Below, one piece after another: positions 9,759-18,563 of a stretch of DNA of 64,000 bases. How positions within the stretch are numbered: the stretch's first letter is position 1; every line of letters starts with the position of its first letter. The notes below the pieces were generated by a model that searched no databases, was not told the DNA's origin, and saw only the letters and a list, made by a program, of their open reading frames with translations. Origin of the DNA: Synechocystis sp. LKSZ1 (lineage in GTDB: Bacteria; Cyanobacteriota; Cyanobacteriia; Cyanobacteriales; Microcystaceae); contig NZ_AP031572.1 in assembly GCF_040436315.1 (NCBI RefSeq), forward strand, positions 1,426,001 through 1,490,000. The letters are read 5' to 3'. The position numbers were made by a program, and so were the translations under genes.

Positions 9759-10451
9759 TTAAGGCGTTTTAGCTAGTTCCAATTCAATCATTTTTGCCTT
9801 GAGTTTTTGGGGGTCTCCCTGGGCAATCACCCGCCCCTGTTCCAACAAGAAAGCTCCATCACAGTAATCCAGCTCTTCAAGGCGGTGGGTCACCCACAGG
9901 GCCGTGAGGCCGCGATGCTTAACCAAGCGTTGTACTTGGAGGACAAGTTCCTGCTGGGTATCGGCATCCAGGAGTGCGGTCGGTTCATCCAGCAATAAAA
10001 CTTCACAATGGCGAGCAATGGCCCCCGCAATGGCAATGCGTTGTTTTTGTCCGCCACTCAGGGCGTAGATAGGGCGACGCTCTAGATCCAATAAATTGAC
10101 GGCATTCAATGCCTCGGCCACTCGCCCCCGGACTTGTTGGGGGGATAAGTTTTCCGCCACTAAGCCAAAGGCCACATCGGCCCCCACCGTGGGCATGACC
10201 AACTGGTGGTCGGGGTTTTGAAAGACAAAACCCACGGGCTGCTGGAGAAAGACCCGGCCCGCCGTTGGCTTTAATAAACCAGCTAATAAACGGAGAAAGG
10301 TGGATTTCCCACTACCGTTGGTGCCAAGTAACATCCAAAATTGGCCCTGGGGCACCTCCAGGGAGCATCCGTTGAGAATGGGTTGTTCTGGCGTCCAGGC
10401 AAAGGAAAGGTCTTGGGCAGTAATGGCGGCGGGCAAGGGCGGGCTATCCAA
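9759..10451 (-). CDS. ABC transporter ATP-binding protein, energy-coupling-factor type
   Basis: The 230-residue protein is a single nucleotide-binding domain with Walker A GTNGSGKST, a Q-loop of the ECF/cobalt class (FVFQNPDHQLVMPTVGADVAFG), signature ALSGGQKQRIAIA, Walker B VLLLDEPTALLD and switch His in WVTHRLEEL. This Q-loop context is typical of EcfA/CbiO ATPases that drive vitamin or metal uptake. No membrane T or S component is adjacent, as is common for stand-alone cyanobacterial and plastid homologues. The substrate cannot be inferred from the sequence. Confidence 0.88.
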   Translation of the reverse strand: MDSPPLPAAITAQDLSFAWTPEQPILNGCSLEVPQGQFWMLLGTNGSGKSTFLRLLAGLLKPTAGRVFLQQPVGFVFQNPDHQLVMPTVGADVAFGLVAENLSPQQVRGRVAEALNAVNLLDLERRPIYALSGGQKQRIAIAGAIARHCEVLLLDEPTALLDADTQQELVLQVQRLVKHRGLTALWVTHRLEELDYCDGAFLLEQGRVIAQGDPQKLKAKMIELELAKTP

Positions 10452-10536
10452 ACAGGGTCAGCAATTTTTTAATCATAGGGCGATCGGGTATGATTAGCTA
10501 TTGACGAGTCTTTAACCCCGACCTGAGAGTGCTCCT

Positions 10537-11019
10537 GTGTTAGACGAACAAGCCAAAAAAACCCTGCTCCGTAAAATTCCCCATGGACTCTTTATATGTG
10601 GGGTTAAGGATGGTGATGAGTTCAATGGCTTTACCGCCAGTTGGGTGATGCAGGCCTCCTTTGAGCCGCCCCTGGTGGTTAATTGTGTCCGCAAAGACTC
10701 TGGCTCCAACGCCATGATCCAGAATAGTGGTGTCTTTACCCTCAGCTTTCTGGAAGAAGGCCAAAAAGACATTGCCGCCCAATTTTTTAAGCCGAAGCGT
10801 CGAGTCGGCAACAAGTTTGAAGATCTGGCGGCCGATGATGCCCCGGCAACCGGCTGTCCAGTTTTGCAAGATTGCCTCGGTTACGTGGAATGTCGCGTTG
10901 TCGGGCAAGTAGAGCACGGCGACCATACCGTATTTGTGGGAGAAGTGATTGGTGCGAAAGTCCACCGGGATGGCAATCCGTTGCTGTTAGAGAGTACCGG
11001 CTGGCAGTACGGCGGTTAA
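10537..11019 (+). CDS. flavin reductase-like, FMN-binding protein
   Basis: This 160-residue protein matches the flavin reductase-like domain (flavoredoxin type) that also forms the C-terminal module of cyanobacterial flavodiiron proteins. Visible family segments are PHGLFICGVKDGDEFNGFTASWV, EPPLVVNCVRKDS and FTLSFLEEGQ near the middle, then a strand with GDHTVFVGEVIGA. It begins with GTG. It leads a short plus-strand run with a MIF-like tautomerase (58 bases later) and gun4. It probably binds FMN and transfers electrons; the donor is unknown. Confidence 0.85.
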   Translation: MLDEQAKKTLLRKIPHGLFICGVKDGDEFNGFTASWVMQASFEPPLVVNCVRKDSGSNAMIQNSGVFTLSFLEEGQKDIAAQFFKPKRRVGNKFEDLAADDAPATGCPVLQDCLGYVECRVVGQVEHGDHTVFVGEVIGAKVHRDGNPLLLESTGWQYGG

Positions 11020-11077
11020 TGCCGGCGTCCCTAGTCTTGCCTAAAAAGTTATCTCGTCTTTTGTTCTGATTGAAGCA

Positions 11078-11431
11078 ATGCCCTTTCTTAAAATTCAAAC
11101 GGCCCTGCCCCTAGAGGCCATCGCCTCCTCCGTAGAACCCCTACTAGCCGAACTCTCCCAAAAATTGGCCCAGCACCTCGGGAAGCCGGAGGCCTACGTC
11201 ATGACCAGCTTTGAACCCAGCTTCAAAATGACCTTTGCCGGCAGTTTTGCCCCGACCTGTTACCTCGAAGTGAAGAGTGTCGGCACAATGTCACCGGCCC
11301 AAACCCAGGCCATGAGTCGGGATTTTTGCACCATTGTCCAACGTCATCTGGCTATTCCCCCAGACCGCACCTACATTGAATTTAATGATGCCAAAGGATC
11401 AATGTGGGGCTATAACGGGACAACCTTCTAA
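11078..11431 (+). CDS. MIF-like phenylpyruvate tautomerase family protein
   Basis: The 117-residue product belongs to the macrophage migration inhibitory factor superfamily. It starts MPFLKIQTALPL, so Pro2 would be the N-terminal catalytic base after Met removal. Family elements follow: MTSFEPSFKMTFAG, APTCYLEVKSVG and the C-terminal YIEFNDAKGSMWGYNG. Length equals the family norm. Cyanobacterial homologues show tautomerase activity on phenylpyruvate analogues in vitro, but the cellular role is unclear. It lies between the flavin reductase-like gene and gun4, 33 bases from the latter. Confidence 0.93.
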   Translation: MPFLKIQTALPLEAIASSVEPLLAELSQKLAQHLGKPEAYVMTSFEPSFKMTFAGSFAPTCYLEVKSVGTMSPAQTQAMSRDFCTIVQRHLAIPPDRTYIEFNDAKGSMWGYNGTTF

Positions 11432-11464
11432 GCGCTTGCACTGCTAATTTACCGATGATTTTAT

Positions 11465-12193
11465 ATGACCGCCATGTCTTCTCCCCTGCCTGATGCCGCC
11501 TCTGATTTGGCCCAGTTAAGCGATCAACTCAACCAAGGTGCCGAAAAAAGTCAACGACAGGTGATTGCACAACTGGCGGCCCTGGGGGAAGTAGGATGGC
11601 CCCTTTTGCAGGACTTTTTAAAGACCAACTACTCAGACACCCCAAAGTTAGCTATGGCCGAGGCCTATCAGGCCCTGCGTCTAGTTGAGCAAGAAGCCGT
11701 ACAAGAATTCCTGAATACCCAGTTTCCCCTAGGCATTTTTCCCCTCAAGTCCGCCCGCAACATTGATTATCGTCCCTTGCAGATGGCCCTGGCCCAGCAG
11801 GAATTTGAATTGGCCGATAACCTGACCCGTGAGAAGTTGTGTGAGTTAGCCGGCGAAGGAGCCATACAACGCAAATGGCTCTATTTCACTGAAGTTGAAC
11901 GGTTTCCTGGCCTAGACCTGCATACCATTAATGCCCTGTGGTGGTTGCATTCAGGCGGAAAATTTGGTTTCTCGGTACAGCGAAAGCTTTGGCTCTCCGT
12001 TGGCAAGGACTTCACTAAGCTCTGGCCTAAAATCGACTGGAAAAATGGCAATAGTTGGACAAAATACCCCGCTGGTTTTACCTGGGATCTCTCGGCACCG
12101 GCGGGCCATTTGCCCCTACTGAATCAGTTACGAGGGGTGCGGGTCGCGGCCTCTCTCTATGGCCATCCCGTCTGGTCGGAATACCAATGGTAA
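11465..12193 (+). CDS. gun4: GUN4 tetrapyrrole-binding regulator of magnesium chelatase
   Basis: Gun4 binds protoporphyrin IX and Mg-protoporphyrin and stimulates magnesium chelatase at the chlorophyll branch. The 242 residues have an N-terminal helical-repeat domain (about 1-90) and the GUN4 core starting near DYRPLQMALAQQEFELAD. The conserved WLYFTEVERFPGLDL and NALWWLHSGGKFGFSVQ contribute to the porphyrin cleft. The C-terminal SAPAGHLP region is as in cyanobacterial homologues. The start used gives MTAMSSPLPD; a second ATG three codons later (11474) is also possible. chlM, acting two steps on, is 40 kb away in the same window. Confidence 0.95.
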   Translation: MTAMSSPLPDAASDLAQLSDQLNQGAEKSQRQVIAQLAALGEVGWPLLQDFLKTNYSDTPKLAMAEAYQALRLVEQEAVQEFLNTQFPLGIFPLKSARNIDYRPLQMALAQQEFELADNLTREKLCELAGEGAIQRKWLYFTEVERFPGLDLHTINALWWLHSGGKFGFSVQRKLWLSVGKDFTKLWPKIDWKNGNSWTKYPAGFTWDLSAPAGHLPLLNQLRGVRVAASLYGHPVWSEYQW

Positions 12194-12244
12194 TTTTTAT
12201 CGGGATGCGCGAGCAATACTCCTCTGTGCGCGAGGGGAAGAATA

Positions 12245-13045
12245 TCAGAGACTAACGATGCCCGACCATTGGACATTTTTGGCCCCGGTGCGGCGGTAGG
12301 AAAAGAAATGGTCGGGATTTTTGTAGGTGCAGTAGGGAGCAATAGATAATTGTTCTGGTTTGAGACCAAGGTTTGTCAGTTGCAACTGATTAATACAACG
12401 CACATCGAGGCGGTAATGGTCTGGCTTGGTATCGGGTAAAAGAGGTGGCTCAGCTAGAGTCATCAGGCCTGCCAGATAGACATCCTCTGCCAGATCTGCA
12501 TCCCCAGGATCTTGGGTACTTTTCCCCACCGCCAGGGCCACCTGACGATGCACTTGATAAACTTCTCCGCTAATGGCGGGCCCCAGGGCCACTCGTAGAT
12601 CGGCTAACTGACTGCCATTCGTTAAAAATCGCTGAACCGTAACGGGCAGAATCCGTTGGGCCGTTCCTCGCCAACCCGCATGAACCGCCGCCACCTGGCC
12701 GGTGGTGACATCTCCAATTAGGGCCGGGGTACAATCCGCACTGGCCACCCAAACCGCTTGACGGGCTTGGTCACTCAAGACTCCATCAGCTCCGGGTAAT
12801 ATGGCTTCACTGTCTCCCTGGTGCATCTCGTGGGCAATTTCTTGAGGTGTGAGTACTGTATTGCCATGGACTTGCTTGACCCGAAAAACCTTAGCCTGAG
12901 GGTCTAGGGCCATCACCAAGGTTTCCGGCGTCTGGGGTGCAAAGTGCTGGGTAAAAAAACCGTGGGGCCAGGAAGCCAGAAGCTGACAGGTGAGGTAAGG
13001 CTTTTCCTGCCAAGTCTGCCATTGCCAAAGGGAGGAATCAGTCAT
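12245..13045 (-). CDS. YfiH/PgeF family protein (purine nucleoside phosphorylase/peptidoglycan editing factor)
   Basis: Members of this family (formerly DUF152 or multicopper polyphenol oxidase) are zinc enzymes with adenosine/inosine phosphorylase or deaminase activity, or they edit peptidoglycan precursors. Metal-site motifs visible are VKQVHGN, SADCTPALI and AAVHAGWRGTAQRI, and the C-terminus has APYCTYKNPDHFFSYRR. I start at the ATG at 13045 (266 residues) because family proteins begin near the WQWQT segment; an in-frame GTG at 13078 would add 11 residues. It lies about 50 bases behind the SbmA-like ABC gene on the same strand and may share its transcript. Confidence 0.88.
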   Translation of the reverse strand: MTDSSLWQWQTWQEKPYLTCQLLASWPHGFFTQHFAPQTPETLVMALDPQAKVFRVKQVHGNTVLTPQEIAHEMHQGDSEAILPGADGVLSDQARQAVWVASADCTPALIGDVTTGQVAAVHAGWRGTAQRILPVTVQRFLTNGSQLADLRVALGPAISGEVYQVHRQVALAVGKSTQDPGDADLAEDVYLAGLMTLAEPPLLPDTKPDHYRLDVRCINQLQLTNLGLKPEQLSIAPYCTYKNPDHFFSYRRTGAKNVQWSGIVSL

Positions 13046-13096
13046 GGGGCCAGAAATCACAAACGTTTCACCGCCCACTCTAGCAGACTCCCTGAC

Positions 13097-15061
13097 TTAC
13101 CCTGCGTTGAGGGGCTGCAACTGCCAATGGCCCCCCTCTAGAATTTCTAGACACTGACGATGGTAGCGGGTCAGGCTCGTGCGATGGCCAACGCTGACGT
13201 AGGTAGTCCCCAACTGCTCCAGGGCCTGATAAAGACGTTCTTCGTTATGAATATCCAGGGCACTGGTGGCCTCATCCAAGATGGCGTAGCAGGGCCGACT
13301 GACTAAAACGCGGCCCAGGGCCACCCGCTGTTGTTCTCCCAAGGACAGCACATTTTCCCAGTTTTCCTCCGCCGCAAAGCCGCCAAACCGCTGGGCCAGA
13401 TCTGGCAAATTGACCGTTTGCAAGACCCATTGCAGAAAATCCTCATCAGCCTGTTGTTCGGGATTGGGATAGAGGAGTTGTTCCCGCAGACTGCCACGAA
13501 TCATGTAGGGCCGCTGAGGTAAAAAGAGCATTTCGTGCAAGGCCGGCCGTTCGATCAGGCCCTGGCCCGTATTCCAAAGACCCGCAATGGCCCGCAGGAG
13601 AGAACTTTTTCCCGTTCCACTGGCCCCCATGATCAGTAAATGTTGCTGGGGCCCTACGGTTAAGGACAGGTCACGGATCAGACGACGGGAGGAATTAGGT
13701 GGCTGGAGCGTCAGGTTGGTTAACTGGAGAGTCGGCGCAATCTGGGTGAGGATTACCGGCGCAACTTCTGGAGATGTCTCCGGGTCGGGTTCCGCTAGGG
13801 ATTCATAAAATTCCCCTAGACGGTTAATGCTAGCAGCAAATTCCGTAATCCCCTGAATTTGGTTTGTTACTAGAGACAGGGCCGATAACACCTGGCCAAA
13901 GGCGAGACTGGCCTGAGAAATGGCCCCAAAATCCAGTTTGCCCGATAGGTATAATGGGGCCACGATGATGTAGGGAATTAAACTCGTAAAGTAGTTATAG
14001 CCCAGTTGGAAAAGACTAATTAAAGACTGCCAAATAATCAGTAAATCGAAGTTGCGAATGGCCTGGAGGAGACGGGTCAGTACCTGCTCCCGTTCTAAAT
14101 TTTCCCCTTGATAAAAGGCAATGGATTCGGCATTATCCCGCACCCGGACTAGGCTATAACGAAAATTTGCTTCCAGTCGTAATTGTTCATAATTAATCCG
14201 AATCAGGCGCGTCCCAATGGCAATGGCAATGGCCGTTCCGAAGACCGCATAGCCCACCAGGCCCCAGGTCAGGGCCTTGGATAAATTAAACAAAATGGCC
14301 GTGAAAGAAAGCAGAGTCAGGATAGAATCCAGAATATCCAATAAAAAATCGAGGGTAACGCTGGTAAAGGATTTGACATCCTGGGTAATCCGTTGGTCGG
14401 GGTTATCCAATTCGGTATTAACCGCATTGGAATCAAGACGATAATAGGCTCGTTGGTGAAAGTAACGATTCAGAAAATGTTGGGTTAACCATTCCCGCCA
14501 GAGTAGACCCAGCTTTTGCCGCAGGTAGCGATAGGCCACAATAATCGGAATGGCCAGAACAATCACCAAACCATAAGTCCAAAGGAACTGCCAAAAAACA
14601 TCACTTTCTTTCTGGTTCAGGGCTGTATCGATAAACCGAAAGACAAAACTGAGGATGACATTCAGGCCATTAACCACAAACAGCAGGAACAGTAACAGTC
14701 CTAATAGAAGCCATTGCAGCCAGCGTTGACGAAGTTTAGACCGCTGAGAAAAAAAGGCACTGGCGGCCAGGGCCAATAGGCCAAGAAAAATTAAGGGTAG
14801 AGGCGATTTTAAAATTTGTTCAACCTGTGTAACCAGGCCCTGGGCCCCATTGCTAAAAAAAGCAGGAAATAGAGCCTTTCCTGCCAGGGTCAGGCCAATC
14901 GTCAGGAAAAAAGTCAGGCTAATAACAGTAATTAATAAGACAACAATAAGACCCAGAAAAATACGGGTTTGCTGATTGCCAACCGGAAAAAAATAGGGCT
15001 GGGAGCTTTCAATGAAGCGCCACCACAGTTTCTGATTAAATTGAAATTTCGTTTGGGACAT
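13097..15061 (-). CDS. SbmA/BacA-like ABC transporter, fused membrane and ATPase domains
   Basis: The 654-residue half-transporter has about six membrane helices (residues 30-420) with the SbmA/BacA-type sequence WLTQHFLNRYFHQRAYYRLD and NPDQRITQDVK. A C-terminal ATPase domain follows with Walker A MGASGTGKSSLLRA, LSLGEQQRVALGR as signature, Walker B CYAILDEATSALD and SVGHRTS. It is closest to cyanobacterial vitamin B12/peptide-type class D ABC proteins; the actual substrate is unknown. It probably acts as a homodimer in the inner membrane. A YfiH-family gene follows closely. Confidence 0.9.
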   Translation of the reverse strand: MSQTKFQFNQKLWWRFIESSQPYFFPVGNQQTRIFLGLIVVLLITVISLTFFLTIGLTLAGKALFPAFFSNGAQGLVTQVEQILKSPLPLIFLGLLALAASAFFSQRSKLRQRWLQWLLLGLLLFLLFVVNGLNVILSFVFRFIDTALNQKESDVFWQFLWTYGLVIVLAIPIIVAYRYLRQKLGLLWREWLTQHFLNRYFHQRAYYRLDSNAVNTELDNPDQRITQDVKSFTSVTLDFLLDILDSILTLLSFTAILFNLSKALTWGLVGYAVFGTAIAIAIGTRLIRINYEQLRLEANFRYSLVRVRDNAESIAFYQGENLEREQVLTRLLQAIRNFDLLIIWQSLISLFQLGYNYFTSLIPYIIVAPLYLSGKLDFGAISQASLAFGQVLSALSLVTNQIQGITEFAASINRLGEFYESLAEPDPETSPEVAPVILTQIAPTLQLTNLTLQPPNSSRRLIRDLSLTVGPQQHLLIMGASGTGKSSLLRAIAGLWNTGQGLIERPALHEMLFLPQRPYMIRGSLREQLLYPNPEQQADEDFLQWVLQTVNLPDLAQRFGGFAAEENWENVLSLGEQQRVALGRVLVSRPCYAILDEATSALDIHNEERLYQALEQLGTTYVSVGHRTSLTRYHRQCLEILEGGHWQLQPLNAG

Positions 15062-15197
15062 ACTTTAGGATTTGCGAATGACCGGATTGTCTAGTGGGGG
15101 ACTGGAGGCAAGCCCAGCAATGGGAATAGCGGAATTCGATCTACTTTATCCTAAGGGTTATACGCCAATCATCATTAAAACCCATGTCTGACAAGTA

Positions 15198-17570
15198 TTA
15201 AAGAACATCCTTACGTTTTTGTAGCCAAAAGGCGATCACCGAATACAGCAAAGCATGGAGCATCAGCAGTTGCCAGTTTAGGCTGAGGTTATGCCAACTG
15301 GGGTCATAGACCGCTGTGATCTTAAAGGGCGGGGCGATCTCGCGACCGTCGGGGAGTTGGATGGGGGCGGGAACCAGTCGGTTAATATCCACCAAAGCCC
15401 CGTAGGCCCCCACTGACCAGCGACTAATGGTCAACCAGGACAAATATTTACTGATTAATCCCTCGGTTTTGAATAGAACCCCAGAGAAAATAATTTGAGG
15501 CAAAAGCAAGATCGGCAGGGCACTGTTGGCTTGGGTGCTATTTTTTACCAGGCTGGAGATCATTAAGCCCAGGGCCATGGCCGCAAAGAGCGTTAAGAAA
15601 CTGGTAATACTGACCCCCAGTAACCAAGAAACACTCCAGGATTCTGGTGCAGAAAAGCCCCAGGCAATCGCCGCGACCATAAAGACCGTTTGCAGGAGGG
15701 CCAGTCCGGCCAGGATCACGACTTTGGAACAGAGGTAAGCAAGGAGATTGAGATTCACCAAGCGTTCCCGCAGATAAATATCGTTTTCTTTAACAATTTC
15801 CTGCAGAGAACTGGCTAGGCCAACCCAGATGGCCGCACAGGTGAAAACAAAGACTACCGTTTGGGCCAAGGGGGCCAGGGCCGGATTCTCTTCTGTTCCT
15901 AGAACAAAAGGTTCTTTTTGCCGGATGGCCAGGTCAATCAGCAGAATACTGATGGGGGCCGTTACCAAAGTAGTGCCGACGCTAACCGGGTCTCGCACCA
16001 AGAGTTGAAAATAGCGTTGGCAAAGGATCGCCGTTTGCTGAAAAAAGTTGGCTTTGACCTGTTCGGGATGAGCTTGACTAGCCTGGGAGGGGTCAATGGC
16101 GAGGCGTTCATCAATATATTTCTTCTGGTAGGGAGACTGTTGATAGCGGCTGGCGGTGGCCAGGACGGCTCCTGGATTATCCAGTTGGATATAAATATCG
16201 GCAAAATCGCCGCCGTTCAGCGCAAAAAATTGGGCGGCATCGCTAAAATCGCCAAAATAGCAGAGATTGCCTCCCTGACCCAGAAATACCAGGCGATCAC
16301 AGAGATTAATGTTACTGGTGGCATGGGTGACGAGGATAATGGTGCGTCCTTGGTCGGCAAGTTTCCGCAGGAGTTGCATCATCTTTTTGTCCAAGCCGGG
16401 GTCGAGGCCAGAGGTGGGTTCATCCAGGAAGAAGAGTTTCGGGTCAACCAGCAGTTCGACGCCAATGGAGACCCGTTTGAGTTGGCCGCCACTGAGATTT
16501 TTGACCAACACCTCCCGCTGTTCCTGCATTTCAATCTGTTCTAGGGTCTGGTCAATCACCCCATCAATGTCGCTATCAGCCGGGAGACGCAGTTGGGCCG
16601 CATAGCGCAGGACTTCTTCGACCCGCAGTTCCCGATGCACAATGTCTTTTTGAGGGACGTAACCGATCTGGTTGCGGTAGATATTGAAGTTGTTGCGGAG
16701 GTCTTCACCATTGAGATAGACTACGCCCTGAGTGGTGGGTTCAATGCCTAGCAGGGTGCGCATCAAAGTGGATTTACCGGCCCCGCTCCCCCCGACAAGG
16801 GCCACTAACTGCCCCGGCTCGATAGGTAGAGAAATATGGTTAAGTAAGGTAATTTCTTCGTTTTGCTTATTCTTAACCACCCGCAGAATATTTTGGGCAT
16901 CTAGGCGGATATGGTCTCCCCGGTCGGCGATCGCCAGATGATTATTTTGTAGAACCAGCGTGAAGGGGGCAATTTTGATAATGGCACCGTCGTTGAGGTG
17001 AATTTTGCCCTTAACTTTGACATCATTGACGAAAATGCCATTGGTACTATAGTCGTGCAGAAGATAGTGATTGGGTTCTAGGTAATCCAGAACAGCGTGT
17101 TTACGCGAAACGGTGGGGGCCAGCAACTGTAGATTCGCGCCGGGGTCGCGGCCAATGACCGTGGACTTTTGAGCAACGGAAACGGCATTGAGAGCGGAAA
17201 CAGAACGACTGGAGCTACTGCGGGGAGAAGCTAGAAATTTAAGGGTGATCAGAATCTGAAAGTTTTGCCCAATTTTGATCAGGTCGCCATCCTGGAGGCA
17301 ATAGCCTAAGTCGTGAGTGATGAGATGATTGTTGATGAATAAGCGATTACGGCTGGGCTGGCGGCGATCGCCGTCGAAGATGTGGTAGCGACCGTTAATT
17401 TCCAGTAGGGTGGCCTGGCAACGACTAATCACGCCCCAATCCGGGGGGACGAGCAGATCTGCTAGCTGGGGGTCTCGACCAAGAATATGCTGGCGTTGCG
17501 TTAGAACAAAAGGAGAGCAGGTTTGCCCTTGATTATTGAGGATTAAGATAGGTCGATCAATCTGTGGCAT
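15198..17570 (-). CDS. FHA-FHA-ABCG transporter
   Basis: This 790-residue protein joins two forkhead-associated domains to an ABCG half-transporter. FHA1 (about 25-95) has GRDP and ISRCQA. FHA2 (about 135-195) has GRDPGA, SRKHA and STNG and should bind phosphothreonine. The ATPase has Walker A GGSGAGKST (260-268), Q-loop YVPQKD, signature NLSGGQLKRVSIG and Walker B LFFLDEPTSGLDPG. About six helices follow from residue 545 with ABC2-type QIIFSGVLF. The architecture parallels Mycobacterium Rv1747, which is phosphorylated by the neighbouring kinase PknF. Two Ser/Thr kinases lie 2-5 kb upstream here. It is 3 bases downstream of the HEPN gene. The substrate is unknown. Confidence 0.93.
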   Translation of the reverse strand: MPQIDRPILILNNQGQTCSPFVLTQRQHILGRDPQLADLLVPPDWGVISRCQATLLEINGRYHIFDGDRRQPSRNRLFINNHLITHDLGYCLQDGDLIKIGQNFQILITLKFLASPRSSSSRSVSALNAVSVAQKSTVIGRDPGANLQLLAPTVSRKHAVLDYLEPNHYLLHDYSTNGIFVNDVKVKGKIHLNDGAIIKIAPFTLVLQNNHLAIADRGDHIRLDAQNILRVVKNKQNEEITLLNHISLPIEPGQLVALVGGSGAGKSTLMRTLLGIEPTTQGVVYLNGEDLRNNFNIYRNQIGYVPQKDIVHRELRVEEVLRYAAQLRLPADSDIDGVIDQTLEQIEMQEQREVLVKNLSGGQLKRVSIGVELLVDPKLFFLDEPTSGLDPGLDKKMMQLLRKLADQGRTIILVTHATSNINLCDRLVFLGQGGNLCYFGDFSDAAQFFALNGGDFADIYIQLDNPGAVLATASRYQQSPYQKKYIDERLAIDPSQASQAHPEQVKANFFQQTAILCQRYFQLLVRDPVSVGTTLVTAPISILLIDLAIRQKEPFVLGTEENPALAPLAQTVVFVFTCAAIWVGLASSLQEIVKENDIYLRERLVNLNLLAYLCSKVVILAGLALLQTVFMVAAIAWGFSAPESWSVSWLLGVSITSFLTLFAAMALGLMISSLVKNSTQANSALPILLLPQIIFSGVLFKTEGLISKYLSWLTISRWSVGAYGALVDINRLVPAPIQLPDGREIAPPFKITAVYDPSWHNLSLNWQLLMLHALLYSVIAFWLQKRKDVL

Positions 17571-17573
17571 TGG

Positions 17574-17954
17574 TCACACGTTATCAAGATAGTTTCTCGC
17601 AAAATTCAGCATTTCTTCAGCCTGGGCAATAACGGCTTCCGCTTCTTCTAGGGTAATTTCAATGTTGATGCTGTAATCCGTCACAGTTCGGAGCTTCTGG
17701 GCTTCAATCAGGTAGCGGTGATACTGTTGTGGAACCTTACCTGTTTTCGATAAGTACTTGCCGAAAGCGGCAATCACACCAGAATGCTTGGAGAAGCTCA
17801 AATTTTCTCTCTCTAGTAAGGCAGTCGCAACATAAAACATGGCATAGTAAGCCCTAGAGATTGCAAATTCAGGGGTTCCCAACTGGTTGATTTGTTTTGC
17901 AACTTCTAAACTTTTATTGGCTTTTTTAAGAAACTCATGGGGAACAGAGGTCAT
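17574..17954 (-). CDS. HEPN domain protein (UPF0332 type)
   Basis: The 126-residue all-helical protein has the UPF0332 HEPN pattern: AISRAYYAMFYVATALL, a KHSGVIAAF segment and LRTVTDYSI near the third helix, then EEAEAVIAQAEEML. HEPN proteins paired with minimal nucleotidyltransferases are toxin or RNase-like partners. The classical R-x4-6-H RNase motif is not seen; the R-x3-DY version typical of this subfamily is. Its start overlaps the nucleotidyltransferase stop by four bases, so the pair is translationally coupled. GC content is visibly lower than in flanking genes, hinting at acquisition. Confidence 0.9.
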   Translation of the reverse strand: MTSVPHEFLKKANKSLEVAKQINQLGTPEFAISRAYYAMFYVATALLERENLSFSKHSGVIAAFGKYLSKTGKVPQQYHRYLIEAQKLRTVTDYSINIEITLEEAEAVIAQAEEMLNFARNYLDNV

Positions 17955-18286
17955 AAAGAGATTCCCTCTAGATGAACGTTGCGATAAAACGCATTATCTT
18001 CAGTGTTCCATTTTTCTAGGGTTGTAAACACACAAGATATTAGAATTTCATTTTCAATACACAGATCACTAATATAACCACTTATCTTTTTAACTTCTGA
18101 GTAATAAGAAAATTTATCTTTAAGGACAATCAAAATGTCGAAATCAGATTCTGGCCCTGCATTCCCCCTGGCGCGAGAACCAAAAAGAATAACTTTATCC
18201 AATTGTTCTTGATAGAGTCGGCTTAGATAGACTTTGAATTCTTGAAGAATTTTAAGGTCTCGGGAAGACAGTTTTAGGGAATTCAT
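17951..18286 (-). CDS. minimal nucleotidyltransferase (MNT) of a HEPN-MNT pair
   Basis: The 111-residue protein has the pol-beta-fold nucleotidyltransferase motif ILFGSRARGNAGPESDFD, with the GS and D-x-D metal ligands, followed by ILIVLKDKF. In characterised HEPN-MNT modules such enzymes AMPylate the HEPN partner and neutralise it. The four-base overlap with the HEPN gene fits an antitoxin-first operon. It lies 277 bases after the M15 peptidase stop, so it may have its own promoter. AT-rich composition matches its partner. Confidence 0.9.
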   Translation of the reverse strand: MNSLKLSSRDLKILQEFKVYLSRLYQEQLDKVILFGSRARGNAGPESDFDILIVLKDKFSYYSEVKKISGYISDLCIENEILISCVFTTLEKWNTEDNAFYRNVHLEGISL

Positions 18287-18563
18287 TTTTATTTAGAAGT
18301 TAGGCTGATCTCGGAAAGCGCTTTGAAGATGTTTCTGAGTCTCTAAAGTTGTTTGATTATTGCTTAAAATTGTGAAGCATTTTTATTGTTTAAGATACGC
18401 TTTTAGGGCGTTCTCTATCGCTGTTTTAATGGAAGCATCAGGGTTTCAAAGCATGATTTTTTGAACGGGATTTTCGTTTAAATTTAGGATAATTTATATG
18501 GAATATTGAAAATGACTTTGATGATTGGGCGAAAAAATTTTAAGACTCCAAAAGGTGGTGTGA

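Noticed and set aside
15918-16544. 208-codon ORF antisense to the FHA-ABCG gene
   Set aside because: It lies entirely within strongly conserved ATPase codons on the other strand and matches no family.
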